64,000 bases of DNA from Betaproteobacteria bacterium (GTDB lineage: Bacteria > Pseudomonadota > Gammaproteobacteria > Burkholderiales > Burkholderiaceae_C), in the NCBI GenBank assembly GCA_947453725.1, contig CANGHH010000001.1:62001-126000 (forward strand), read 5' to 3'. How positions within the stretch are numbered: position 1 is the stretch's first letter; each line of letters opens with the position of its first letter. Shown here in pieces: positions 8,379-19,347 of the stretch. The position numbers and the translations under genes were made by a program. The notes under the pieces are model-generated. The model had not been told where the DNA came from, searched no databases, and worked only from the letters and a program-made list of their open reading frames with translations.

Positions 8379-9549
8379 CCTGAGCCAGTGGCTGCTGACG
8401 CAATGGCCCGAAAGCTTGGGCTTCCTGCGCGTCTTCCAGTACCTGACCTTCCGCGCCGTGCTGGCCGCGATGACTTCGCTGCTGATCGGCCTGGCCTTCG
8501 GGCCCTGGGTCATCCGCAAGCTGACCGAGATGAAGATCGGCCAGCCGATCCGCGAATACGGCGTCCAGACCCACCTGGGCAAGCGCGGCACGCCGACGAT
8601 GGGCGGCGTGCTGGTGCTGATCGGCATCGGCGTCAGCACGCTGCTGTGGTTCGACTGGAGCAACCGCTTCGTCTGGGTCGTGATGCTGGTGACCTTCGGC
8701 TTTGGCGCCATCGGCTGGACCGACGACTACCGCAAGGTCGTCAACAAGGACCCCGAGGGCATGCGCAGCCGCGAGAAGTTTTTCTGGCAAAGCCTGATCG
8801 GCGTCGTCGCCGCGCTCTACCTGGCCTTCAGCGTCAGCGAGACCAGCAACCTGCGCGTGCTGGAACTCTTCCTGCGCTGGATAGCCAGCGGCTTTTCCAA
8901 CACCCTGCCGCCGCGCGCCGACCTGATGGTGCCGTTCTTCAAGACCGTCAGCTACCCGCTGGGCGTCTTCGGCTTCATCTTCCTGACCTGGTTCGTCATC
9001 GTCGGCGCCAGCAACGCGGTGAACTTCACCGACGGCCTCGACGGCCTGGCCATCATGCCGGTGGTGATGGTGGGCAGCGCGCTCGGCATCTTCGCCTACG
9101 TGACCGGCAGCGCGGTGTTCAGCAAATACCTGCTGTTCCCGCACATCCCGGGCTCGGGCGAACTGCTGGTCTTCTGCGCGGCGATGGCCGGCGCCGGCCT
9201 GGCCTTCCTGTGGTTCAACGCCAACCCGGCGCAGGTCTTCATGGGCGACGTCGGCGCGCTGTCGCTGGGCGGCGCTCTGGGCACCATCGCCGTCATCACG
9301 CGCCAGGAAATCGTGCTCGGCATCATGGGTGGCGTCTTCGTCGCCGAAGCGCTGAGCGTGATGATCCAGGTCGGCTGGTTCAAATACACGAAGAAGAGGA
9401 CCGGCACCGGCCGCCGCATCTTCCTGATGGCGCCGCTGCACCACCATTTCGAGAAGAAGGGCTGGGCCGAACAGCAGGTCGTGGTGCGCTTCTGGATCAT
9501 CACCATGCTGCTGTGCCTGGTCGGGCTGGCCAGCCTGAAGTTGCGGTGA
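8368..9549 (+). CDS. mraY: Phospho-MurNAc-pentapeptide translocase MraY
   Basis: A 393-residue polytopic inner membrane enzyme that transfers phospho-MurNAc-pentapeptide onto undecaprenyl phosphate to make lipid I. About ten hydrophobic helices are visible. Conserved loops are present: [11 protein letters not shown], the aspartate-rich [18 protein letters not shown], and the C-terminal [16 protein letters not shown] 8368 was chosen because it gives the standard N terminus; an 11-base overlap with murF suggests coupled translation. Confidence 0.97.
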   Translation: MLLSLSQWLLTQWPESLGFLRVFQYLTFRAVLAAMTSLLIGLAFGPWVIRKLTEMKIGQPIREYGVQTHLGKRGTPTMGGVLVLIGIGVSTLLWFDWSNRFVWVVMLVTFGFGAIGWTDDYRKVVNKDPEGMRSREKFFWQSLIGVVAALYLAFSVSETSNLRVLELFLRWIASGFSNTLPPRADLMVPFFKTVSYPLGVFGFIFLTWFVIVGASNAVNFTDGLDGLAIMPVVMVGSALGIFAYVTGSAVFSKYLLFPHIPGSGELLVFCAAMAGAGLAFLWFNANPAQVFMGDVGALSLGGALGTIAVITRQEIVLGIMGGVFVAEALSVMIQVGWFKYTKKRTGTGRRIFLMAPLHHHFEKKGWAEQQVVVRFWIITMLLCLVGLASLKLR

Positions 9550-9556
9550 CGCTGCG

Positions 9557-11113
9557 ATGAACTTCCTCAAGGATCTCCACGTGCTGGTGCTCGGCCTGGG
9601 CGACAGCGGTCTGGCGATGGCCCGCTGGTGCGCACGCCACGGCGCGCGGGTCACGGCCTGGGATTCACGGGGCAGCGCGCCGGGTTCTGCAGCGCTGCAC
9701 CGTGAATGGCCGGCGGTCGACATCATCAGCGGCCCGCTCGGCGCCGACCGGCTGATCGGCATGCAGCTGGTGCTGAAGAGCCCCGGCCTGCCGCCGTCCG
9801 ACGCGCGCGTGGCGCCGCTGCTCGACGAAGCGCGGGCCATCGGCATTGCGGTGCAGGGCGAACTCGACCTGTTCGCGCGGGCCCTGGCCGACCTGCACGA
9901 GACCGGGGGCTACGCGCCCCAGGTGCTGGCCATCACCGGCACCAACGGCAAGACCACCACCACCGCGATGACCGCGATGCTGGTCGAGCGGGCTGGCAAG
10001 CGCGTGGCGGTGGCCGGCAACATCGGGCCGACACTGCTGGACACGCTCGCGGCCGGGCTGGACCAGCCTGCCGACGAGCGGCCCGAAGTCTGGGTGCTGG
10101 AGCTGTCCAGCTTCCAACTGGAGGGCGGCGGCACCGGCGTCAAGGGCTTCCAGCCCACTGCGGCCACGGTGCTGAACATCACCGAGGACCACCTCGACTG
10201 GCACGGCAGCATCGCCGCCTACACCGCGGCCAAGGCGCGCGTCTTCGGCAGCGCCGCGGACAGCACGGTGACGATGGTCATCAACGCCGACGACCCGCGT
10301 GTCGAAGCCCTGGTGCCGCAGCCGCTGATGATCAAGGGCAAGGCCAAGCCCAGGCCGATCACCCAGACCGTGATGCGTTTCGGCCTGGACGCCCCGCGCC
10401 ATCCGGGCGATTTCGGCCTGGTCACCGAAAACGGCATGGCCTGGCTGGTTCGCGCGCTGCCGGTGGACGAGACCTTCAAGCTGAAGAAAGGCGAGGAACT
10501 GGAGATCCACCTGCAGCGCCTGATGCCCGCCGACGCGCTGCGCGTGCGCGGCCGCCACAACGCCGCGAATGCGCTGGCCGCGCTGAGCCTGGCCACGGCC
10601 ATCGGCTGCACGCTGGCGCCGATGCTGCACGGCTTGCGCGAATACGCCGGCGAGCCGCACCGCGTGCAGCCCGTCGGCATGGTCGGCGAGGTCGAGGCCT
10701 ACGACGACAGCAAGGGCACCAACGTCGGTGCCACCGTGGCCGCGCTCGACGGCCTGGGCGCCGACAAGGCGCCGTCCAGGCTGGTGGTGATCCTGGGTGG
10801 CGACGGCAAGGGCCAGGACTTCAGCCCGCTGACCGCGCCGCTGGCCCGCCACGCGCGCGCCGTGGCCACCATCGGGCGTGACGCCGAAGCCATCGAAGCC
10901 GCCATCGAAGCCGGTGTGGACGGGTTGCCGCTGCAGCGCTTCGCCACCCTGCAGGCGGCCGTCGGCTGGTGCTTCGAGCAGGCGCTGCCCGGCGACGCGG
11001 TGCTGCTGAGCCCGGCCTGCGCCAGCCTGGACATGTTCCGCAACTACGCCCACCGCGCCGAGGTCTTCGTGGCCGCGGTGCAGGCTCTGGCGCTCGAGCG
11101 AGGGCAGGCATGA
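9557..11113 (+). CDS. murD: UDP-MurNAc-L-alanine:D-glutamate ligase MurD
   Basis: A 518-residue cytoplasmic Mur ligase that adds D-glutamate to UDP-MurNAc-L-alanine. The N-terminal Rossmann domain starts [14 protein letters not shown]. The ATP loop [10 protein letters not shown] begins at residue 128, and LELSSFQLE and [11 protein letters not shown] mark the central domain. It is somewhat longer than the E. coli enzyme (438), through inserts such as the Lys-rich stretch around residues 255-270 and 305-320; I believe this is normal for Burkholderiales. Its stop overlaps the ftsW start (ATGA). Confidence 0.96.
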   Translation: MNFLKDLHVLVLGLGDSGLAMARWCARHGARVTAWDSRGSAPGSAALHREWPAVDIISGPLGADRLIGMQLVLKSPGLPPSDARVAPLLDEARAIGIAVQGELDLFARALADLHETGGYAPQVLAITGTNGKTTTTAMTAMLVERAGKRVAVAGNIGPTLLDTLAAGLDQPADERPEVWVLELSSFQLEGGGTGVKGFQPTAATVLNITEDHLDWHGSIAAYTAAKARVFGSAADSTVTMVINADDPRVEALVPQPLMIKGKAKPRPITQTVMRFGLDAPRHPGDFGLVTENGMAWLVRALPVDETFKLKKGEELEIHLQRLMPADALRVRGRHNAANALAALSLATAIGCTLAPMLHGLREYAGEPHRVQPVGMVGEVEAYDDSKGTNVGATVAALDGLGADKAPSRLVVILGGDGKGQDFSPLTAPLARHARAVATIGRDAEAIEAAIEAGVDGLPLQRFATLQAAVGWCFEQALPGDAVLLSPACASLDMFRNYAHRAEVFVAAVQALALERGQA

Positions 11114-12354
11114 GCGCTTTCGCCGCCTCGATCAAGGGCTGGTTCGCCGCCCGCCACGACCGCGTCGGCGCATTGCCGGTGCGCGACCAGGTCGAAGTCG
11201 GCGGCGCCCGCCCGGTGCGCCTGATGGCTTTCGACCAGACGCTGGTGGCGGTCATCGTCGCGCTGATGCTGCTGGGCGTGGTGATGGTCTATTCGGCCAG
11301 CGTGGCCCTGCCCGACAACCCGAAGTTCGCGGCCTACGCGCCGACCTTCTTCCTGCAGCGCCACCTGATGTCGCTGGCGATCGCCTTCGTCGTCGCGCTG
11401 GCCACCGTGCAGGTGCCGGTGGCATTCTGGGAAAAGCACGCGCCGCTGATCTTCCTGGTCTCGCTGGCGCTGCTGGTGCTGGTGCTGATCCCGGGCATCG
11501 GCAAGGTGGTGAACTTCTCGCGCCGCTGGATCCCCCTGGGCATCATGAACTTCCAGCCCAGCGAGCTGGCCAAGCTGGCCATTGCGCTGTACGCAGCGGG
11601 CTACATGGTGCGGCGGATGGACGCGCGCGAGGAGTTCTTCCGCGCCGTGATGCCGATGGTGGTGGCCGTGGCCATCGTCGGCGTGCTGCTGATGCGCGAA
11701 CCGGACATGGGCGCCTTCATCGTCGTGGCCACCGTCGCCTTGGGCATCCTGTTCCTGGGCGGCGTCAACGCGCGCATGTTCTTCCTGATGGCCATCGTCA
11801 TCGTCGCCACCGCCGCCGTCTTCCTGTACTTCGACGACCTGCGGCGGGCGCGCATCCTGGCCTACCTCGACCCCTGGAACCCGAAGTACGCGCAGGGCAA
11901 GGGCTACCAGCTGACGCATTCGCTGATCGCCCTGGGCCGCGGCGAGATCTTCGGCCAGGGCCTGGGCGCCAGCGTCGAGAAGCTGCACTACCTGCCCGAG
12001 GCGCACACCGACTTCCTGCTCGCCGTGATCGGCGAAGAGCTGGGCTTCGTCGGCGTGGCCACCGTCATCGCTGCCTTCTTCTGGATGACGCGCCGCCTGT
12101 TCCACATCGGCCGCCAGGCCATCGCGCTGGACCGCGTCTTCGCCGGGCTGCTGTGCCAGGGCATCGGCATCTGGATGGGCTTCCAGACCTTCATCAACAT
12201 GGGCGTGAACCTGGGGCTGCTGCCGACCAAGGGGCTGACCCTGCCGCTGATGAGCTTCGGCGGCAGCGCGATCCTGATGAACCTGATCTCGCTGGCGATC
12301 GTGCTGCGCGTGGACATCGAGAACCGAGCCCTGATGCGCGGAGGCCGCGCATGA
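11110..12354 (+). CDS. ftsW: Septal peptidoglycan glycosyltransferase FtsW
   Basis: A 414-residue SEDS-family polymerase that polymerises lipid II at the septum together with FtsI. Ten transmembrane helices are predicted by eye after a 40-residue cytoplasmic N terminus. SEDS signatures are present: [49 protein letters not shown], the [14 protein letters not shown] loop and the terminal [14 protein letters not shown]. The catalytic Asp of the SEDS fold corresponds to the one in LREPD-type loop 4. It overlaps murD and murG by four bases each. Confidence 0.97.
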   Translation: MSAFAASIKGWFAARHDRVGALPVRDQVEVGGARPVRLMAFDQTLVAVIVALMLLGVVMVYSASVALPDNPKFAAYAPTFFLQRHLMSLAIAFVVALATVQVPVAFWEKHAPLIFLVSLALLVLVLIPGIGKVVNFSRRWIPLGIMNFQPSELAKLAIALYAAGYMVRRMDAREEFFRAVMPMVVAVAIVGVLLMREPDMGAFIVVATVALGILFLGGVNARMFFLMAIVIVATAAVFLYFDDLRRARILAYLDPWNPKYAQGKGYQLTHSLIALGRGEIFGQGLGASVEKLHYLPEAHTDFLLAVIGEELGFVGVATVIAAFFWMTRRLFHIGRQAIALDRVFAGLLCQGIGIWMGFQTFINMGVNLGLLPTKGLTLPLMSFGGSAILMNLISLAIVLRVDIENRALMRGGRA

Positions 12355-13439
12355 GCCACCTGGTGATCATGGCGGCCGGCACCGGCGGCCACATCATCCC
12401 GGGCCTGGCGGTCGCGCAGGAGATGCAGGGCCGCGGCTGGACGGTGAGCTGGCTGGGCACTTCGCACGGCATGGAAAACCGGCTCGTGCCGCCGAGCGGC
12501 TTGCGCCTGGACACCATCACCTTCAGCGGCCTGCGCGGCAAGGGCCTGCTGCACACGCTGACCGGCGGCCTGCGCCTGCTGAAAGCCTTCGTCGATTGCT
12601 TCGGCATCCTGCGGGCGCGCAGTGCCAGCGCGGTGCTGGGCATGGGCGGCTACGTCTGCTTCCCCGGCGGCCTCATGGCCAGCCTGCTGAACAAGCCGCT
12701 GCTGCTGGTCAACGCCGACGCCGGCCTGCTGCTGTCGAACCGGAGCCTGCTCGGCGTGGCCGACCGCGTCGCCTTCGGCTTTGCCGGCGAGGCCGCCGCC
12801 AGAACGAAGAACGCCGTTGTCACCGGCAACCCGGTGCGCGCCGAGATCGAAGCGCTGCCCGCGCCGGCCGCGCGCTATGCCGGTCGCAGCGGCCCGCTGC
12901 GCCTGCTGGTTGTCGGCGGCAGCCTGGGCGCGCAGGCGCTGAACAGCGCCCTGCCGGCAGCGCTGGCCCTGTTGCCGCTGGCGCAGCGGCCGCTGGTCGT
13001 TCACCAGACTGGCGTCGCGCAGGCCGACAGCGTGCGCGCCGCCTACGCCGCTGCCGGCATCACCGCCGAGGTGCTGCCCTTCATCGCCGACATGCCGCAG
13101 CGCCTGGCGGCCTGCGACCTGATGGTCTGCCGCGCCGGCGCGATCACGGTCAGCGAACTCTGCGCGGCCGGCGTGCCGGCGCTGCTGGTGCCTTTCATCG
13201 CCAACACCACGGCGCACCAGCGCGACAACGCGGCGTGGATGGCCAGGCAGGGTGCCGCGCTGCACCTGCCGCAGCCCGAACTGACGCCGGCCCAGCTGGC
13301 CGCCGTGCTGGCCGGCCTGAACCGCGACAGCCTGCTGGCGATGGCCGAGAAGGCCCGCGCGCTGGCGCGCCCGCATGCCGCCGCGCGGGTCGCCGACGAA
13401 ATCGAGAAGCTGGTCGAACGCGGTCGGGGGGCGGCATGA
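12351..13439 (+). CDS. murG: Lipid II synthase MurG (GlcNAc transferase)
   Basis: A 362-residue GT-B glycosyltransferase that adds GlcNAc to lipid I on the inner leaflet of the membrane. The N-terminal glycine loop [15 protein letters not shown] and the UDP-binding [21 protein letters not shown] and [11 protein letters not shown] motifs are intact. The position where E. coli MurG has the HEQN box reads VNADAG here (around residues 120-125). I recall this as a variant of comamonad-type Burkholderiales. The gene overlaps ftsW and murC by four bases each. Confidence 0.97.
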   Translation: MSHLVIMAAGTGGHIIPGLAVAQEMQGRGWTVSWLGTSHGMENRLVPPSGLRLDTITFSGLRGKGLLHTLTGGLRLLKAFVDCFGILRARSASAVLGMGGYVCFPGGLMASLLNKPLLLVNADAGLLLSNRSLLGVADRVAFGFAGEAAARTKNAVVTGNPVRAEIEALPAPAARYAGRSGPLRLLVVGGSLGAQALNSALPAALALLPLAQRPLVVHQTGVAQADSVRAAYAAAGITAEVLPFIADMPQRLAACDLMVCRAGAITVSELCAAGVPALLVPFIANTTAHQRDNAAWMARQGAALHLPQPELTPAQLAAVLAGLNRDSLLAMAEKARALARPHAAARVADEIEKLVERGRGAA

Positions 13440-14863
13440 AGCACGCCATCCAGCACATCCACTTCGTCGGCATCGGCGGCTCGGGCATGAGCCCGATCGC
13501 CGAGATCTTTCAGGGCTTGGGCTACCGCGTGTCGGGCTCGGACCAGAGCGACAGCGTCGTCACGCGCCGGCTGGCCGACCGGGGCATCACGGTCTTCATC
13601 GGCCACGCCGCCGGGCACATCGCCGGCGCGCAGGCCGTGGTCATCAGCAGCGCGGTGCCCGCCGACAACCCCGAGGTGCTGGCCGCCCGCATCCAGCAGG
13701 TCCCGGTGGTCGCGCGCGCCGTGCTGCTGGCCGAACTGCTGCGCCTGAAACGGGGCATCGCGATCGCCGGCACCCACGGCAAGACGACGACGAGCTCGCT
13801 GGTCGCCAGCGTGCTGCTCGAGGCCGGTGTCGACCCGACCTTCGTCATTGGCGGCCAGCTGAAGGGCGCCCCTGCGAACCAGCCCAGCGCTGCGGGCGCC
13901 CACCTTGGCAAGGGCGACACCATCGTGGTCGAGGCCGACGAAAGCGACGCCAGCTTCCTGCACCTGAGTCCGGTCCTCTGCGTGGTCACCAACATCGACA
14001 CCGACCACATGGCCACCTACGGCCACGACCTGGCGCGGCTGCACGCGGCCTTCGTCGAATTCATCCACCGCCTGCCGTTCTATGGCCGCGCCGTGCTGTG
14101 CAGCGACGATGCCGGGGTGCGCGCCGTCCTGCCGGCGCTGCAGCGGCCCATCACCACCTATGGCCTGAACGAGGGCGCCGACTTGCGCGCCGTCGGCGTT
14201 CAGGCGCTGGGCGGTGGCGGCATGCGTTTCACCGCGCGACAAGCCGGCTGCGCCGACCTCGCCGTGACGCTGAACCTGGCCGGCGAGCACAACGTTCGCA
14301 ACGCGCTGGCGGCGATTGCCGTGGCGCGGGAAATCGAATTGCCCGACGCGCCCATCGCCCGCGCACTGGCGCAATTCGCCGGTGTCGCCAGGCGTTTCGA
14401 AAGCCACGGTGAAGTGGCCATCGCCGCCGAGAACGGCGGCGGCTGCTACACGCTGGTCGACGACTACGGCCACCACCCGGCCGAGCTGGCGGCGGTCATC
14501 GCCGCGGCGCGCGGCGCCTACGCCGGTCGGCGGCTGGTGCTCGCATTCCAGCCCCACCGATACAGCCGCACGCGCGACTGCTTCGCCGACTTCGTCGCGG
14601 TCCTGCGGCAAGCCGATGCGCTGCTGCTGACCGAGGTCTACGCCGCCGGTGAAGCGCCGATCGACGGGGCCGACGGCCGCGCGCTGGCGCAGGCCCTGCG
14701 CGAGGCCGGCTGCACCGCCGTGCAGCTCGTACCCGCGGTGGCGGCGCTGCCGGCGGCCATCGCCCAGACCCTGCGCGACGGCGACGTGCTGATCACCCTG
14801 GGCGCTGGCTCCATCGGCGCGCTGCCGCGCCTTCTGACCAACAACAAGGAGGTCGCAACATGA
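13436..14863 (+). CDS. murC: UDP-MurNAc:L-alanine ligase MurC
   Basis: A 475-residue Mur ligase that adds the first stem-peptide residue, L-alanine, to UDP-MurNAc. The N-terminal [16 protein letters not shown], the P-loop GTHGKTTTS (from about residue 112), [11 protein letters not shown], and the C-terminal [11 protein letters not shown] and FQPHRYSRT motifs are all family signatures. It is encoded between murG and ddlB with four-base overlaps on both sides. Confidence 0.97.
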   Translation: MKHAIQHIHFVGIGGSGMSPIAEIFQGLGYRVSGSDQSDSVVTRRLADRGITVFIGHAAGHIAGAQAVVISSAVPADNPEVLAARIQQVPVVARAVLLAELLRLKRGIAIAGTHGKTTTSSLVASVLLEAGVDPTFVIGGQLKGAPANQPSAAGAHLGKGDTIVVEADESDASFLHLSPVLCVVTNIDTDHMATYGHDLARLHAAFVEFIHRLPFYGRAVLCSDDAGVRAVLPALQRPITTYGLNEGADLRAVGVQALGGGGMRFTARQAGCADLAVTLNLAGEHNVRNALAAIAVAREIELPDAPIARALAQFAGVARRFESHGEVAIAAENGGGCYTLVDDYGHHPAELAAVIAAARGAYAGRRLVLAFQPHRYSRTRDCFADFVAVLRQADALLLTEVYAAGEAPIDGADGRALAQALREAGCTAVQLVPAVAALPAAIAQTLRDGDVLITLGAGSIGALPRLLTNNKEVAT

Positions 14864-15813
14864 GCGGCGCAGCCATCGGCAAGGTCGCAGTCCTGATGGG
14901 CGGCAGCAGCGCCGAACGCGCGGTGTCGCTGATGTCGGGGGCCGGTGTGCTGGCGGCGTTGCGGTCGCAGGGTGTCGACGCGCAGGCCTTCGACCCGGCC
15001 GAGCGCGACCTGGTGGAACTGAGGCGCGCAGGGATTGCCCGCGTCTTCATCGCGCTGCACGGCCGCCATGGCGAAGACGGCACGGTGCAGGGCGCGCTGG
15101 AATTGCTGGGCATTCCCTACACCGGCAGCGGCGTGATGGCCAGCGCCATCGCGATGGACAAGGTCATGACCAAGCGCGTCTGGCAGACCGAAGGGCTGCC
15201 GACGCCGCGCTGGCAGTGGCTGGCGCCCGACCGCCAATCGCGCGAGGACGTGAATGCCGTGCCGGACCAATTGGGTTTGCCGCTGATCGTCAAGCCGCCG
15301 CGCGAGGGTTCGTCGATCGGCATCAGCAAGGTGGCCGGCTATTCGCAGATGCAGGACGCGGTCACGCTGGCCGCGCAATACGACCCCGATGTGCTCTGTG
15401 AAGAATTCATCGAAGGCATCGAGTTGACCTGTCCCGTGCTGGGCCGGGGCGCGGCCGCCAAGGCCTTGCCGGTGGTTCGCATCGACGCCCCCGACGGCCA
15501 GTACGACTTCCAGAACAAGTACTACACCGACGTCGTCCGCTATGGCATTCCGAGCGGCTTGTCGGCCGCTGAAGAAGCCGAAGTCCAGCGCCTGACACTG
15601 GCCGCCTACCGCACCCTGGGCTGCCGCGGCTGGGGCCGCGCCGACCTGATGATGCGGGCGGCCGACCGCCAGATCTTCCTGCTGGAAATGAACACCAGCC
15701 CGGGCATGACCAGCCATTCGCTGGTCCCGATGTCGGCGCGCGCCGCCGGTCTCAGCTACGAGCAACTCTGCCTGCGCTTGCTGCAGCAGGCCACGCTCGA
15801 TTCGACACGCTGA
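14860..15813 (+). CDS. ddlB: D-alanine:D-alanine ligase
   Basis: A 317-residue ATP-grasp ligase that makes the D-Ala-D-Ala dipeptide used by MurF. The N-terminal [31 protein letters not shown], the ATP-binding [11 protein letters not shown] and the C-terminal [15 protein letters not shown] are characteristic. An almost ideal ribosome-binding site (AAGGAGG) lies 7 bases before the ATG inside the end of murC, the strongest in the cluster. Confidence 0.97.
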   Translation: MSGAAIGKVAVLMGGSSAERAVSLMSGAGVLAALRSQGVDAQAFDPAERDLVELRRAGIARVFIALHGRHGEDGTVQGALELLGIPYTGSGVMASAIAMDKVMTKRVWQTEGLPTPRWQWLAPDRQSREDVNAVPDQLGLPLIVKPPREGSSIGISKVAGYSQMQDAVTLAAQYDPDVLCEEFIEGIELTCPVLGRGAAAKALPVVRIDAPDGQYDFQNKYYTDVVRYGIPSGLSAAEEAEVQRLTLAAYRTLGCRGWGRADLMMRAADRQIFLLEMNTSPGMTSHSLVPMSARAAGLSYEQLCLRLLQQATLDSTR

Positions 15814-15826
15814 AACGGACACCACC

Positions 15827-16660
15827 ATGCCGCGCGGCGCCGCACCCCGCTTCAACACCATCGCCCCTCAGGCGCTGGTGATGCCGGCCGACATCCGCCT
15901 GATGAACGCGGTGGCCAGCGCGGTGTATGCGCTGGCGGCGGTGGGGGCGCTGATCGCCGGCGTGCTGTGGCTGATGCGCAGTCCGCTGTTCCCGATCCGC
16001 AGCATCCAGCTCGACGGCGAGCTGGCGCGCAACAGCGTGCCGACGATCCGCGCCAACGCCGGCCCGATGCTGGCCGGCAACTTCTACAGCGTCGACCTGC
16101 AGAAAGGCCGCGCCGCCTTCGAGACCGTGCCCTGGGTGCGCCGCGCCGTCGTGCGCCGCGTCTGGCCCGACCGCCTGCTCGTCCGCCTGGAAGAACACCG
16201 CGCCGAAGCGCTGTGGCAGGTCAGCGTCGGCAATGTCGAAGAGGCCGCTGCCGACAAGCTGGTCAACAGCTTTGGCGAGGTCTTCGAGGCCAATGTCGGC
16301 GACGTCGAACAGGACGGCCTGCCCAGCCTGGCCGGCCCCGAGGGCAGCGCGCGCCAGGTGCTGTCCCTGTACCGCCGCCTGCAGCCGGTACTGGCCCGGC
16401 TCGACCTGGCCATCGACAAATTGCAGCTCACCGGCCGCGGTTCGTGGCGGGCCGAGCTGGACAGCGGCGCGCTGATCGAACTCGGACGCGGCAGCGACGA
16501 CGAGGTGCTGGCGCGCACCGAACGCTTCGCCCGCACGCTGACACAGGTGACGACCCGCTACGGCCAGCCGATGGAATACGCCGACCTGCGCCAGGCCGGC
16601 GGCTATGCCCTGCGGCTGCGCGGTGTCAGCACCACGGCGCCGGCGAACAAGACCAATTAA
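15827..16660 (+). CDS. ftsQ: Cell division protein FtsQ
   Basis: A 277-residue bitopic division protein. A cytoplasmic N terminus is followed by one membrane helix (about residues 29-48), then the periplasmic POTRA domain beginning FPIRSIQLDGEL and the FtsQ beta domain. It joins FtsL and FtsB in the divisome. The ATG at 15827 is used; a later ATG at 15881 (MPADIRLMN) would also give a plausible, shorter N terminus. Thirteen bases separate it from ddlB. Confidence 0.93.
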   Translation: MPRGAAPRFNTIAPQALVMPADIRLMNAVASAVYALAAVGALIAGVLWLMRSPLFPIRSIQLDGELARNSVPTIRANAGPMLAGNFYSVDLQKGRAAFETVPWVRRAVVRRVWPDRLLVRLEEHRAEALWQVSVGNVEEAAADKLVNSFGEVFEANVGDVEQDGLPSLAGPEGSARQVLSLYRRLQPVLARLDLAIDKLQLTGRGSWRAELDSGALIELGRGSDDEVLARTERFARTLTQVTTRYGQPMEYADLRQAGGYALRLRGVSTTAPANKTN

Positions 16661-16679
16661 AGCGAAACGGGAACCCAGC

Positions 16680-17912
16680 ATGGCCAAAGAATTCAAGGAC
16701 ATGGTGTTCGCCCTGGACATCGGCACCGCCAAGGTGATGGTGGTGGCCGCCGAGGTGCTGCCTGACGGCAGCCTGCGCGTGGCCGGCCTGGGCGTGGCGC
16801 CGACCCACGGCCTGAAGCGCGGTGTGGTGGTCAACATCGACGCCACCGTGCAGAGCATCCAGCAGGCGTTGAAAGAGGCCGAGATGATGGCCGCCTGCAA
16901 GATCACCAGCGTCTACACCGGCATCACCGGCGGCCACATCCGGGGCCAGAACAGCACCGGCATGGTCATCGTGCGGGACAACCGCGAGGTCACGCCGGTG
17001 GACGTCGGCCGCGTCGTCGAAACGGCCAAGGCCATCAACATTCCGAACGACCAGCGCCTGCTGCTGGTCGAGCCGCAGGAATTCATCATCGACGGCCATG
17101 AGGTCAAAGAGCCGATCGGCATGTCCGGCAGCCGGCTGGAAGTGAAGGTGCACATCGTCACCGGCGCGCAGAGCGCGGCCGAGAACATCCTGAAGTGCGT
17201 GCGCCGCTGTGGCCTGGAAGTCGAGCGCCTGGTGCTGAACCCCAGCGCCAGCGCGGCGGCCGTGCTCTCGCCCGACGAAATGAGCCTGGGCGTGGCGGTG
17301 GTGGACATCGGCGCCGGCACCACCGACGTGCAGATCTACACCGACGGCAGCGTGCGCCACACGGCGGTCATTCCGATTGCCGGCGACCTGATCACCAGCG
17401 ACATCGCGATGGCCCTGCGCACGCCGACCAAGGACGCCGAAGAGATCAAGGTCGAACACGGCGTGGCCAAGCAGATGCTGGCCGACCCGGGCGACCAGGT
17501 CGAGGTGCCGGGCCTGGGCGACCGCGTGCCGCGCATGCTGTCGCGTCAGGCCCTGGCCGGCGTCATCGAGCCGCGCGTCGAAGAGATCTTCACGCTGGTG
17601 CACCAGGTCATCCGCGAAAGCGGCTACGAGGAGTTGCTGTCCAGCGGCATCGTCATCACCGGCGGCAGCGCGGTGATGCCGGGCATGGTCGAGCTCGGCG
17701 AAGACATCTTCCTCAAGCCGGTGCGCAAGGGCCTTCCGCTCTACCACGGCGCGCTCTACGACATGGTGGCCAATCCGCGCAGCGCCACCGTGATGGGGCT
17801 GCTGGAAGAAGCGCGTCGGGCGCGCGCCCGCGGCCACAAGGCGGCGGCGCAGGCCGGGTCGATGAAGAACATCGTCGGCCGCGCGAAAGACTGGTTTCTC
17901 GGTAATTTTTGA
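16680..17912 (+). CDS. ftsA: Cell division protein FtsA
   Basis: A 410-residue actin-like ATPase that tethers FtsZ filaments to the membrane and recruits later divisome proteins. Actin-fold motifs are visible: FALDIGTAKVMVV (phosphate 1), VVDIGAGTTDVQIY (phosphate 2) and GIVITGGSAVMPGM (adenosine). The C-terminal amphipathic membrane-targeting helix is present as the last residues, AKDWFLGNF. It starts 19 bases after ftsQ and is followed by a 98-base gap before ftsZ. Confidence 0.97.
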   Translation: MAKEFKDMVFALDIGTAKVMVVAAEVLPDGSLRVAGLGVAPTHGLKRGVVVNIDATVQSIQQALKEAEMMAACKITSVYTGITGGHIRGQNSTGMVIVRDNREVTPVDVGRVVETAKAINIPNDQRLLLVEPQEFIIDGHEVKEPIGMSGSRLEVKVHIVTGAQSAAENILKCVRRCGLEVERLVLNPSASAAAVLSPDEMSLGVAVVDIGAGTTDVQIYTDGSVRHTAVIPIAGDLITSDIAMALRTPTKDAEEIKVEHGVAKQMLADPGDQVEVPGLGDRVPRMLSRQALAGVIEPRVEEIFTLVHQVIRESGYEELLSSGIVITGGSAVMPGMVELGEDIFLKPVRKGLPLYHGALYDMVANPRSATVMGLLEEARRARARGHKAAAQAGSMKNIVGRAKDWFLGNF

Positions 17913-17921
17913 TTTCAGGAA

Positions 17922-17972
17922 GGGCCGTTCAAATGATCCAGAGTTGTCATCCAGCGGGCCCGGTTTTTTCAT
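17922..17972 (+). promoter_or_regulatory. ftsA-ftsZ spacer: weak hairpin with T run and candidate ftsZ promoter
   Basis: This is the only sizeable gap inside the dcw cluster. GGGCC at 17922-17926 can pair with GGCCC at 17957-17961, with an inner ATGA/TCAT pair (17933-17936 and 17947-17950), and T6 follows at 17964-17969. That could act as a weak terminator or attenuator. The same DNA has TTGTCA (17944-17949) and, after 17 bases, TTTCAT (17967-17972), a fair sigma70 pair. FtsZ is often expressed from extra promoters near ftsA. Both readings are inference. Confidence 0.35.
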
Positions 17973-18010
17973 CCATAGGCAACTGCAACACCAACAAGTA
18001 GGAGGCTCAC

Positions 18011-19249
18011 ATGCCCATCGAAATGATCGACGAATTTGACGAAGGCACCCAGATCAAGGTCATCGGCGTTGGTGGCGGCGGCGGCAATGCCGTCGAGCAC
18101 ATGATCGGCCAGGGCGTTCAAGGCGTGGAGTTCATCTGCGCCAACACCGACGCACAGGCCTTGCACCTCAGTTCCGCCGGCACGCTGGTGCAGCTGGGCA
18201 AGACCGGCCTGGGCGCCGGCAGCAAGCCCGAGATGGGCCGTCTCAGCGCCGAGGAGGCGGTGGAGAGCATCAAGCAAGCCATCGCCGGCGCGCACATGCT
18301 GTTCATCACCGCCGGCATGGGTGGCGGCACCGGCACCGGCGCGGCGCCGGTGATCGCCCGCGTGGCGAAGGAAATGGGCATCCTGACGGTCGGCGTCGTG
18401 ACCAAGCCTTTCGACTTCGAAGGCAAGCGCCGCGGCAGGCAGGCCGACGACGGCGTGGCCGAACTCGAAGCCAATGTCGACTCCCTGATCGTGGTCCTGA
18501 ACGAGAAACTGCTCGACGTGATGGGCGACGACGTCACCCAGGACCAGGCCTTCGCGCACGCCAACGACGTGCTGAAGAACGCTGTCGGCGGCATCAGCGA
18601 CATCATCCACATCCCGGGCCTGGTCAACGTCGACTTCGAGGACGTCAAGACCGTGATGAGCGAACCCGGCAAGGCGATGATGGGCACGGCGGTGGCCGGC
18701 GGCCCGGACCGCGCCACCAAGGCCGCCGATGCGGCCGTGGCCTGCCCGTTGCTGGAAGGGATCGACCTGAGCGGCGCGCGCGGCGTGCTGGTCCTGATCG
18801 CGGCCAGCAAGGCCACCTTCAAGCTGGCCGAGAGCCGCAACGCGATGAACACCATCCGCCGTTACGCGGCCGACGACGCGCACGTCATCTTCGGCACCGC
18901 CTACGACGAGAGCCTGGGCGACCTGCTGCGCGTGACGGTCATCGCCACCGGCCTGAGCAGCGCCCGCAAGGCCGTGGTCCAGCCGCCGACGCTGGTGCCG
19001 CAACCGATGCAGGCCCTGCGCACCGGCACCGACAACCTGCCGATCCTGAACAGCCCGCTGCATGCGATGGCGCAGCAGCCGGTGAACATCAACGCAGCGG
19101 CGGCGGTGCAGCACAGCTACGAAGGGCTGAACACGCCCAGCGTGTGGCGCAGCGCGCGCTCGCAGGCAGCGGCCAAGGTCGATGCGCTGGCCAGCAACGG
19201 CATGGACGACATCGACATCCCGGCCTTCCTGCGCAAGCAGGCGGACTGA
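18011..19249 (+). CDS. ftsZ: Cell division GTPase FtsZ
   Basis: A 412-residue tubulin-like GTPase that forms the cytokinetic ring. The N-terminal KVIGVGGGGGNAVEHMI, the tubulin signature GMGGGTGTGAAPVIA and the NVDFEDVKTVM synergy-loop segment are intact. A variable linker (about residues 325-395) leads to the conserved C-terminal peptide DIDIPAFLRKQAD, the docking site for FtsA. In the T4-T5 region the sequence GRQADDGVAELEANVDSLIVV follows the comamonad-type pattern and differs from the E. coli one. A TAGGAGG site lies just upstream of the ATG. In most relatives lpxC comes next; here it is 33 kb away. Confidence 0.98.
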   Translation: MPIEMIDEFDEGTQIKVIGVGGGGGNAVEHMIGQGVQGVEFICANTDAQALHLSSAGTLVQLGKTGLGAGSKPEMGRLSAEEAVESIKQAIAGAHMLFITAGMGGGTGTGAAPVIARVAKEMGILTVGVVTKPFDFEGKRRGRQADDGVAELEANVDSLIVVLNEKLLDVMGDDVTQDQAFAHANDVLKNAVGGISDIIHIPGLVNVDFEDVKTVMSEPGKAMMGTAVAGGPDRATKAADAAVACPLLEGIDLSGARGVLVLIAASKATFKLAESRNAMNTIRRYAADDAHVIFGTAYDESLGDLLRVTVIATGLSSARKAVVQPPTLVPQPMQALRTGTDNLPILNSPLHAMAQQPVNINAAAAVQHSYEGLNTPSVWRSARSQAAAKVDALASNGMDDIDIPAFLRKQAD

Positions 19250-19313
19250 TTCCGCGTCGCCCGCCGCGCGGCGAGCCTGTTAACGTCGCCGGCGGTCAAC
19301 GCCCGCCTGCCGC

Positions 19314-19328
19314 ACCCGCCCGGCGGGT
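19314..19328 (+). other. Short hairpin between ftsZ and the first TldD gene
   Basis: ACCCGCC at 19314-19320 and GGCGGGT at 19322-19328 are exact inverted repeats. They lie in the 98-base gap after ftsZ and end about 20 bases before the next ATG. No proper T run follows (CCTCGTCTTT), so this is at best a weak terminator; read-through from ftsZ into the tldD/pmbA run is possible. Confidence 0.3.
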
Positions 19329-19347
19329 CCTCGTCTTTGGAGTCACC

